Shown: piece after piece, positions 57,802-64,000 of the stretch
Position numbering within the stretch: position 1 is the first letter of the stretch
Layout: each line of letters opens with the position of its first letter
DNA from: CAZCGA01 sp964498075
GTDB taxonomy: Bacteria; Desulfobacterota; Binatia; HRBIN30
NCBI GenBank assembly: GCA_964498075.1
Contig: CAZCGA010000018.1
Location: 1-64,000, forward strand
Length of the DNA: 64,000 nucleotides
Reading direction: 5' to 3'
Notes under the pieces: model-generated
What the model was told of the DNA's origin: nothing
Seen by the model: only the letters and a program-made list of their open reading frames with translations
The model's database searches: none
Made by a program: the position numbers and the translations under genes

Positions 57802-58970
57802 GGCCCGTGATCACGCGGCAGCCCGAGGCCGCGTCGCGCGATGATGTTCTTCTGGATCTCCAGCGTGCCGGCCGCGATGGTCGTCGGAATGTTGCGCGTC
57901 CACTGCCGGTGGAGCAGGCCTTTCAGGGGCGCCTGCTCCGCATCGTGCGTGAGCTGGCCGCCAAGCCCGAGGATCTCCAGTCCGACGTGGCCCACAAGCT
58001 GCTCGATCTGGGTGTTGTGCAGCCGCGCGATCGAGGCTTCGACGCTCGGCACCTGCCCGTGTGCCTGCATGGAGATCACGCGGTAGCTCAGCAGCTTCGC
58101 CGCCTCACAGCGCACGCGCAGATCGGCGAGCTTGTGGCGCACGTCCGGGTCGTCGGCGAGACGCGCCTGCTTCACGTAGTCGACCAGCGCCTCGATGATG
58201 CGACCGGCGCGCGCATAGCGCGCGACGCCGACGCGTTCGAAGGTGAGCCCGGCGGTGACGATCTCCCACCCCTGCGTCTTGCCTCCGAGCAGGCAATCGG
58301 CCGGCACGCGGACGTTGTCGAAGAAGATCTCATTCAGCTCATGCGGGCCCGCCATGCTGCCGATCGGCCGCACGCTGATGCCGGGAGTGCGCATGTCGAC
58401 GAGGAAGACCGCCAGCCCGTGGTGCTTCGGGGCAGCCGGATCGGTGCGTGCGAGCAGAAAGCACCAGTCGGCGGGGGCGTCGGCGTAGCTATTCCAGATC
58501 TTCTGCCCGTTGAGCACGAAATGCGATCCATGGTCGGTGGCGCGCGTCGTGGCTGCAGCGAGGTCAGACCCCGCGCCGGGTTCGGAGAAGCCTTGCGTCC
58601 AGATCACGCGGCCCGCTGCCATCGGCGGAAGGAAGCGCCGCTTCTGCTCGTCGCTTCCAAACCGCATGATGCAGGGGCCGATGTAGTTGAGGTTCATGTA
58701 CTGCGGGCCGCGCGGCTCGTCGTGCGCCCACATCTCCTCGCGCACGATCGTCTGCTGCCACACGCCGGCGTCTTGCCCGCCGTGCTCGCGCGGCCATGCC
58801 ATGGTGAGCCAGCCGCGTTCAGCCAGCAGCCGGCAGATGCGCCGCGTTTCCGGGAACACGCGCTCGTCGTCCACGAACATGCCGCGCCACCACGCCGGCA
58901 GCTCCGCATCGAGGAACGCACGCAGCTCAGCGCGAAAGCGCTCCTCCTCGGGTGTGAAGGCGAAGTCCAT
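57792..58970 (-). CDS. Acyl-CoA dehydrogenase, catalytic subunit of a pair
   Basis: 392 residues from the ATG at 58970 (MDFAFTPEEERFRAELRAFL); upstream codons look non-coding. FAD and substrate motifs: QGFSEPGAGSDLAAATT, QKIWNSYADAPADWCFLLAR and the glutamate region FERVGVARYARAGR. A C-terminal AAGTLEIQKNIIARRGLGLP is typical of FadE-like ACADs. The two ACAD genes overlap, consistent with a heteromeric enzyme as for FadE26/27 or ChsE types. Confidence 0.92.
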   Translation of the reverse strand: MDFAFTPEEERFRAELRAFLDAELPAWWRGMFVDDERVFPETRRICRLLAERGWLTMAWPREHGGQDAGVWQQTIVREEMWAHDEPRGPQYMNLNYIGPCIMRFGSDEQKRRFLPPMAAGRVIWTQGFSEPGAGSDLAAATTRATDHGSHFVLNGQKIWNSYADAPADWCFLLARTDPAAPKHHGLAVFLVDMRTPGISVRPIGSMAGPHELNEIFFDNVRVPADCLLGGKTQGWEIVTAGLTFERVGVARYARAGRIIEALVDYVKQARLADDPDVRHKLADLRVRCEAAKLLSYRVISMQAHGQVPSVEASIARLHNTQIEQLVGHVGLEILGLGGQLTHDAEQAPLKGLLHRQWTRNIPTTIAAGTLEIQKNIIARRGLGLPRDHGPWI

Positions 58971-59030
58971 CGAACTCAACGACTCATCGGCGCGCGGCCA
59001 GATTGATCCATTGCGGACACGAGTCAATCC

Positions 59031-59838
59031 TTACGGTGCGGTCGGGACGATGCCGCCATCCACGGTGAAGGTGCTGCCGGTGATCCAACCGGCGTGCGGT
59101 GATGCCAGAAACACCACCAGACCGGCGACGTCGTCCGGCTCGCCCAGACGCCCAATCGGAATGGGACGCGCGCGCAAGGTGGCGGCGAACACCTCGTCGA
59201 CGGTCTTGCCGGTGGCGTGCGCGCTCTGACGCGCCGCCTCTTCAACCGCTTCGGTACGGATGAGGCCGGGCACGATGCAGTTGCACAGGATACCGTGCTT
59301 CGANNNNNNNNNNGAAGGCGTTCGCGAGGTTCTTGGTGAAGTTGATGAGTGCCGCTTTGGCGGCCGCATACGGCGCGAAGTACGGGTCGGGCTGGCGGCC
59401 GACGCGCGAGGCGATGTTGATGATGCGGCCGCCGCCGCGTGCACGCATCAGCGGCACGGCGCCGAGACTCAGCCGCACCGCGCTCATGAAGTTCAACTCC
59501 CAACTGGCGCGCCAGTCATCCTCGGTGAGATCGAGCATGCGCTTCGGCGAGCCCCTCCCGGCGTTGTTCACCAGCACGTCGATGCGGCCGAAGCGCGCCT
59601 GAGCACGCTCGATGACGCGCTGCGCGCCCTCGACGGTGGAAACGTCGGCGACGACCGCTTCGACCTGGCGGTGGCGCGATGCGACGTCTTGCGCTGCTGC
59701 CGCCAGAGCCTCGCTGCCACGCGCGCAGATGACGAGATCCGCACCCGCGTCCGCAAGCTGCAGCGCGATGGCGCGCCCGATCCCTTTGCTCGCGCCCGTA
59801 ACGACGGCCAGCTGTCCGGCGAGGTTCACCTCCATCAA
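59031..59838 (-). CDS. Short-chain dehydrogenase/reductase, interrupted by a scaffold gap
   Basis: Start ATG 59838 (or 59835). The frame opens with LAGQLAVVTGASKGIGRAIA (TGxxxGIG), continues with DVLVNNAGRGSPK and SYxxxK-like YAAAKAALINFTKNLANAF and breaks at ten Ns (59304-59313). After the gap the sequence SKHGILCNCIVPGLIRTEAV and GRLGEPDDVAGLVVFLAS, then GSTFTVDGG runs to TAA at 59031-59033. If the ten Ns are removed the frame is continuous (798 bp, 265 residues), and NAF-SKHGIL fits the usual SDR helix. The true gap length is probably zero. It heads the ACAD operon. Confidence 0.88.
59304..59313. other. Scaffold gap of ten Ns
   Basis: Ten unknown bases. The sequence on both sides is one SDR gene, and deletion of the Ns keeps the reading frame, so the gap is probably an artefact of joining two abutting contigs. 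Confidence 0.95.
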
Positions 59839-59950
59839 GAGCCCGCATTCTTATGCGCCGGAGGTGAGAAGGCAAACGGCTTCGAAGGGCTGGCGCGGTT
59901 CGCGCTGGTTGCCGTCGCGAGCAACCGGCGCTAGCGTCGGGGGACCGCCG

Positions 59951-60592
59951 ATGGAGGTTTCGCGTTCTGAACCACCACTGCACCGCGTTGCCGCCGTCGT
60001 GCTGGCTGCCGGGGGATCGAGCCGCATGGGGTCACCGAAGCAGCTGCTTCGCATCGCGGGTGAGAGCCTCGTCCGACGCGCGGCGCAGACGGCGCTGGCC
60101 TCGCGCTGCGCCGCGGTGTTCGTCGTTGTCGGGGCGCACGCCAAGGCGGTCACGCAAGAGCTGGATGGGCTCGCGGTAACCCTGGTGCGGAACCCCCACT
60201 GGCAGGATGGTATCGGCAGCTCCATCCGCGCGGGCGTCGAAGCCGTCGTCGCCGCTGAACCGCACTTCGACGCCGTGCTCATCACGCTCGCGGATCAACC
60301 CGCCGTGGCAACCAAGCTCCTCGATCAACTCGTCGCTGCAGGCGTAGCGGCACCGGCAGGTCTCGTCGGCTGTGAGTACGCGGGCACGGTAGGTGCGCCG
60401 GCGCTCTTCGCGCAGCAGCACTTCGATGCGCTCCGCGCACTCGAGGGAGACCGCGGTGGAAGGGCCCTGCTGGCTGCCCACGCGGACGTGGTGGTCCGGA
60501 TTCCCTGTCCGTTGGCGGCGATCGATATCGACAGGCGCGAAGATTACGAGCGCGTCTTGAACACGGGTTGCGGTTCGCAGAAGGGTGAATGA
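59951..60592 (+). CDS. MocA/MobA-like cytidylyl- or guanylyltransferase
   Basis: 213 residues from the ATG at 59951. VAAVVLAAGGSSRMGSPKQLL is the nucleotidyltransferase signature (LAAGxSxRMGxxK). NPHWQDGIGSSIRAGVEAV and ITLADQPAV are close to the MocA family. VGAPALFAQQHFDALRALEGDRG ends the core. MocA adds CMP to molybdopterin for Mo hydroxylases. A Mo hydroxylase pair lies 480 bp downstream on the other strand, which supports this role. Confidence 0.87.
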   Translation: MEVSRSEPPLHRVAAVVLAAGGSSRMGSPKQLLRIAGESLVRRAAQTALASRCAAVFVVVGAHAKAVTQELDGLAVTLVRNPHWQDGIGSSIRAGVEAVVAAEPHFDAVLITLADQPAVATKLLDQLVAAGVAAPAGLVGCEYAGTVGAPALFAQQHFDALRALEGDRGGRALLAAHADVVVRIPCPLAAIDIDRREDYERVLNTGCGSQKGE

Positions 60593-60661
60593 TCGAGGTG
60601 GCGCGCTTGCGGTGCGTGCAGTAGAACGATTCGCGCCGCAACGACGGGTAAGGAGGCCCCG

Positions 60662-61066
60662 ATGCCCAAGACGGTTCAGCAGAGCGTGACGCTTCCTGCG
60701 TCATCCGACGAGCTCTTCGACATGTACCTGGACGCCGCGCAGCACGCCGCCATCACCGGGGCACCGGTGACGATCGGGCGCGAGCCGGGATCCCCGTTCC
60801 GGGCGTTCAACGATGCGCTGTCGGGGACGGTGCTGCACGTCACCCCGAAGCGCTTTCTCGTGCAGCTGTGGCGCTCGACCCAATGGAAGCCGGCGGACGT
60901 TGACTCGACCTTGGTCCTGACGTTCACGTCGACCGGCGCACACGGCCGAATCGACCTGGTGCACGTCAACGTGGCTGACCACGACTACGACGGCGTGAAC
61001 GAAGGCTGGGAGAAGTACTACTGGACGCCGTGGCGCCGGTATCTGCAAACTCGAAACGTTGGATGA
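60662..61066 (+). CDS. SRPBCC / Aha1-like small protein
   Basis: 134 residues with AAGGAGG before the ATG. TVQQSVTLPASSDELFDMYL and FNDALSGTVLHVTPKRFLVQ and LVLTFTSTGAHGRIDLVHV, then a closing WTPWRRYL helix, are the pattern of the activator of Hsp90 ATPase homology (AHSA1) SRPBCC group. Its stop is 6 bp from that of the convergent Mo-hydroxylase gene. Ligand unknown. Confidence 0.82.
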   Translation: MPKTVQQSVTLPASSDELFDMYLDAAQHAAITGAPVTIGREPGSPFRAFNDALSGTVLHVTPKRFLVQLWRSTQWKPADVDSTLVLTFTSTGAHGRIDLVHVNVADHDYDGVNEGWEKYYWTPWRRYLQTRNVG

Positions 61067-61072
61067 AGGGTT

Positions 61073-63217
61073 CTACGCGACGGCAGCGCGCACGCGATCC
61101 GGGGTGAACGGAATCTGCCGGAGCCGAACGCCGATCGCGTCGAACACCGCGTTGGCGATGGCGCCGGCCGTCGGGCCCTGCGTGGCCTCGCCACTGCCGA
61201 GAGACGGCTCGCCGGGTCGATCGAGAAGGACGGTCTCGATTTCGGGCGCCTCGGTGAACTTCAGAATGGGGTAGCTTTCCCAATCGACGCTGGTGATCCG
61301 CGTCCGGTCGAACACCACCTGCTCCTTGAGGGTCCAACTCGCCGACTGGATCACGCCCCCTTCGAGCTGGTTGGCCAGTCCGCTCGGATCGACGATCTGC
61401 CCGGCATCGGCGGCGATCACGGCGCGCTCGAGCAGGATCTCGGCGGTATCGAGATCGACTCGCAGCTCGATGACCACCGCGGCGTAGCACTTCTGGTTCT
61501 TGTAGCGGGCGAAGCCGATGCCGCTGCCGCGGCCGAATTCCTTGCGCCGGTGCGTCCAGCCGGCGCACTCCGCCGCCGCGCCGAGCACCGCACGGGCGCG
61601 CTCGTCGGCGAGGTGGCGTAGCCGGAACTCGAGTGGATCGGCGCCCGCGGCGTGCGCCAGCTCGTCGATGAACGACTCGATCGCGAACACGTTGGCGTAC
61701 GCGCCCAGGCTGCGCGTCGATGACGTACGCAGGGGCGCGGCTTCGACGAAGTGCTTGACGATGCGCCGCCGGGGGATGGCGTAGAGCGGATCGGCGTTGC
61801 GATGGATGCCGGCGTGATAGGCGAGCATTGGGAACGGCTGCGGCGGCGGCATGGGTGACGCGCGGTGCCACGCCGCGATCAGCGCAGAGCGGTCACCATA
61901 GGGAAGGGCGCGGGCCATGTGCGTGTTGCTCCACACGTCGTGGTTCCAGTCGAGCAGCTGGCCACGGTCGTCGAGGCTGGCCTGGATCTTCATGACCATC
62001 GCGGGCCCGTAGGGTTCCCACGCGTGCTCGTCCTCGCGCATCCATTGGAGCCGCACGGGTCGTCCAGGCACCGCGCGCGCCAACAGTGCGGCGTCCAGCG
62101 CCGCATCGTCGGCGCCGTTGTGGCCGTAGCAGCCGGGTCCTTCGACGTGAATGACGTGCACGTTGTCGTCCTGCACGCCGAGCGCTTGCGCGAGCGCCCC
62201 ACGCAGCAGATACACGCCTTGGCTGTGCGTCCAGACGGTGAGCCCGCCATCGGCCCACTGCGCCAGGGCGGCCGACGGGCCGATGGACGCGTGCATGTGG
62301 TAGGGGCGCGTGTACGTCGCCTGCAACGTGTGCACGGCGCCCGCTGGCATCTCGATGGGATCGATCGGACCCTCAACCGGGACGCCGTCCACGACGCGAA
62401 AGCTGCGCGCCGGCTGCGCCAGCAGCCACGTGTGCAGCTCATCCATTGTAGGTAGCGTGGGCGGATCGCTCCAGCGGGTGTGCACCCGCAGCGCCGCCAT
62501 CGCTTTCACGGCTTGCTCTTCGCGTTCCGCGACCACACCGAGGAAGCTCCCGTCGCGCACCAATGCCACCACGCCTGGCATGCGGCGCACGCGGGCGTCA
62601 TCGACCGACTCGAGGCGACCGCCTGGACTCGGAGGGCGTACGACGCGGGCGTACAGCATGTCCGGGCGGGTCAGGTCTTGGACGAAGCACGTGGTGCCGG
62701 TCACCAACGCGGTGAGATCGCGGCGCGGTCCCGGCTTACCGACGATCTGATACTCCGCGGGTCGTTTCGGCTGTGCGTGGCCGGTCACGGGGCGCGCGAA
62801 CCTCCCTCCGCCGAGCAGCTCCCAGTAGGTGGTGTGCGGATCGGCTCCGGGGACCCCTACGGTGCCGTCCTCCACTTGCAGCCGATCCGCCGGCACCCCG
62901 AGCCGCTGCGCCGCGAGCTCCAGGAGGTGCTGGCGCGCGTCCGCCGCCACCACCCGCATAGCGGCGCCGCTCTCTTCCATGGAGCCGCTGCCCGCGGTGA
63001 ACAGCTCGTTCAGCCCGTGGGCCGTGTCGGCGGTCTGCACGCGCACACGGTCGAGGGCGACGTCGAGCTCTTCCGCGCCGATCCGTGCGATCGCGGTCCT
63101 CAGACCCTGGCCGAGCTCGACCTTACCGGTGTACAGCGTGATGGTGCCGTCCGCATTGATGCGGATCCACGCGTCGAGATCCGGGTGGCGCTGCAGGCTG
63201 GGCGGCAGCTCGCTCAT
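61073..63217 (-). CDS. Xanthine-dehydrogenase-family Mo-binding subunit (IorB-like)
   Basis: 714 residues. Mo-pterin-binding features include KVELGQGLRTAIARIGAEE, GSGSMEESGAAM and the catalytic glutamate in SLGSGEATQGPTAGAIANAV near the C-terminus. The N-terminal part (DGTITLYTGK) is typical of the two-subunit IorAB group, without a FAD subunit. It hydroxylates an aldehyde or an N-heterocycle next to the ring nitrogen. Its start overlaps the stop of the Fe-S subunit by four bases (63214-63217). Confidence 0.92.
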   Translation of the reverse strand: MSELPPSLQRHPDLDAWIRINADGTITLYTGKVELGQGLRTAIARIGAEELDVALDRVRVQTADTAHGLNELFTAGSGSMEESGAAMRVVAADARQHLLELAAQRLGVPADRLQVEDGTVGVPGADPHTTYWELLGGGRFARPVTGHAQPKRPAEYQIVGKPGPRRDLTALVTGTTCFVQDLTRPDMLYARVVRPPSPGGRLESVDDARVRRMPGVVALVRDGSFLGVVAEREEQAVKAMAALRVHTRWSDPPTLPTMDELHTWLLAQPARSFRVVDGVPVEGPIDPIEMPAGAVHTLQATYTRPYHMHASIGPSAALAQWADGGLTVWTHSQGVYLLRGALAQALGVQDDNVHVIHVEGPGCYGHNGADDAALDAALLARAVPGRPVRLQWMREDEHAWEPYGPAMVMKIQASLDDRGQLLDWNHDVWSNTHMARALPYGDRSALIAAWHRASPMPPPQPFPMLAYHAGIHRNADPLYAIPRRRIVKHFVEAAPLRTSSTRSLGAYANVFAIESFIDELAHAAGADPLEFRLRHLADERARAVLGAAAECAGWTHRRKEFGRGSGIGFARYKNQKCYAAVVIELRVDLDTAEILLERAVIAADAGQIVDPSGLANQLEGGVIQSASWTLKEQVVFDRTRITSVDWESYPILKFTEAPEIETVLLDRPGEPSLGSGEATQGPTAGAIANAVFDAIGVRLRQIPFTPDRVRAAVA

Positions 63218-63684
63218 CGCGCCAGCTCCGTCGTCGCCTGCCTCACCGCCCTGATGATACGTGCATGCGCGCCGCAGCGGCAGAGATTGGCCGCCAGGGC
63301 TTGGCGGATGTCCGCGTCAGTTGGATGTGGGCTCCGATCCAGCAGCGCCTTCGCGGCCATGATGATGCCGGGAATGCAGTAGCCGCACTGGGCGGCTTGC
63401 TCCTGGATGAATGCGCGCTGCAGCGGATGCGGGTTCGCGGATGAGCCGAGGCCTTCGAGGGTGGTGATCCGCTTTCCGATGAACGACTCGACCGTAGCCC
63501 GGCACGACAGCGCCGCTTCGTCGTCGACGATCACGGTGCAGGCGCCGCACTGCTCGAGCCCGCAGCCGAACTTCGCGGCCGTCAGCCCCAGGTCGTTGCG
63601 CAAGACGTAGAGCAACGGCGTGTCGGGATCGACCTGCACTTCCTGGAGCTGTCCGTTGACGTGAAGCGCGATGCGCTCGGGCAT
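63214..63684 (-). CDS. Two [2Fe-2S]-cluster subunit of the Mo hydroxylase (IorA-like)
   Basis: 156 residues. Plant-type cluster ligands are C41, C46, C49 (FGCGLEQCGACTV) and C61; the second helical cluster is C100, C103 (CGYC), C135 and C137 (LCRCG). All eight are in place. It passes electrons from the Mo subunit (61073-63217). Its start codon is at 63684, and the repeat element at 63770-63903 lies 85 bp upstream. Confidence 0.95.
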   Translation of the reverse strand: MPERIALHVNGQLQEVQVDPDTPLLYVLRNDLGLTAAKFGCGLEQCGACTVIVDDEAALSCRATVESFIGKRITTLEGLGSSANPHPLQRAFIQEQAAQCGYCIPGIIMAAKALLDRSPHPTDADIRQALAANLCRCGAHARIIRAVRQATTELAR

Positions 63685-63769
63685 GGGCCGCGATTCTCAG
63701 CTCTACCGCTCGACGCTGTCAACACCCCCACTCGCATCAGGGTCGCGCCAAAGTCTGCGCATTGTGCGC

Positions 63770-63903
63770 GCCGTGGAATGGAATTCCGCGGCTACGGGGT
63801 GAAGAAGTCCTCTGAAAGAGGACTCAGGGCGTAGCGCTTCCCGGAAATGAGTCGTCTTCAGACGACTTTAGTACGCCGTAGCCGGAGAATTCGATTCTCC
63901 GGC
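63770..63903. repeat. Four-hairpin palindromic element, copy 2
   Basis: Hairpins at 63770-63792 (GCCGTGGAAT/ATTCCGCGGC, 3-nt loop), 63806-63824 (AGTCCTCT-GAA-AGAGGACT), 63850-63867 (AGTCGTCT-TC-AGACGACT) and 63881-63903 (GCCGGAGAAT-TCG-ATTCTCCGGC). The order and the 13-nt spacing between hairpins 1 and 2 match copy 1 at 13249-13370, but stem bases differ in a compensating way. Confidence 0.9.
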
Positions 63904-64000
63904 GGCGTCCTGGAACACCGTGCTCGGACTTTGACGGGACCCTGCCACTCGCTTTCGCGCTGCAACCTGGTATGGCTGAAGTCACCAATTCAGACCGACA
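63904..64000. other. Right edge of the window, no gene recognised
   Basis: 97 bp after the four-hairpin element with no open frame of note. Nothing else can be supported here. Confidence 0.4.

Noticed and set aside
1..64000. tRNA, rRNA and complete insertion sequences
   Set aside because: None was recognised by eye. A covariance search such as tRNAscan would be needed to rule out a degenerate tRNA.

Overview
This window reads as one scaffold of a GC-rich, Gram-negative, probably uncultivated soil or sediment bacterium. It has TolC/RND efflux genes, a TonB-like protein, many acyl-CoA enzymes, REP/REPIN repeats and a 10-N scaffold gap. The gene style (paired acyl-CoA dehydrogenases, Ltp2-like thiolase with DUF35 partner, CaiB transferases, LLM oxidoreductase, TIGR00027 methyltransferase) recalls Desulfobacterota/Binatota-like lineages. 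That placement is inference. No rRNA, tRNA, CRISPR array or complete insertion sequence was recognised.

Layout. 1-9.4 kb is about metals and ions: the start of a CzcC-like efflux operon, a CorC-type CNNM/CBS protein, a two-component system collapsed to a remnant, a DUF1259 / LamG-like / ChrA operon, and a ferric-iron-type ABC transporter. 9.4-16.6 kb is a TetR-TolC-adaptor-RND efflux operon with a clear promoter and operator; two different repeat elements sit between its adaptor and pump genes. 16.6-21.6 kb holds a Baeyer-Villiger-type monooxygenase and small accessory genes (DUF4336, DUF2442, a nucleotidyltransferase with a small partner, GIY-YIG), plus a MITE-like element. 21.9-31.7 kb carries acyl-CoA metabolism (thiolase/DUF35, thioesterase, ligase, CaiB) and housekeeping or stress genes (RMD1/YagE, UspA, alanine dehydrogenase). 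31.7-37.1 kb is folD-gcvT-gcvH-gcvPA-gcvPB; gcvPA is broken by one missing base.

37.1-40.5 kb is a lower-GC accessory stretch: a HEPN-motif protein, a two-TM protein, a ribbon-helix-helix protein and an HslV/proteasome-like Ntn hydrolase whose predicted catalytic residues fall at Thr1, Asp17 and Lys33 after Met removal. 40.5-46.3 kb has a TonB-like protein, an LLM oxidoreductase and a Uup-type ABC-F gene. The 3' end of uup is duplicated (201 bp, 4 mismatches) around about 1.4 kb holding a kinase remnant and a PemK toxin-antitoxin pair. 46.4-53.1 kb includes a fusion of a HabA-like membrane domain to a DUF7164-like glycosyltransferase domain, methyltransferases, PhzF and TauD. 53.1-63.7 kb holds a degradation operon (SDR, two acyl-CoA dehydrogenases, CoA ligase, hydantoinase-B-like) and a two-subunit molybdenum hydroxylase beside a MocA-like gene.

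The most unusual signals are a four-hairpin repeat present twice (13249-13370 and 63770-63903) with compensatory changes in its stems, the HabA-DUF7164 fusion, the orphan Ntn hydrolase and the duplicated uup tail.
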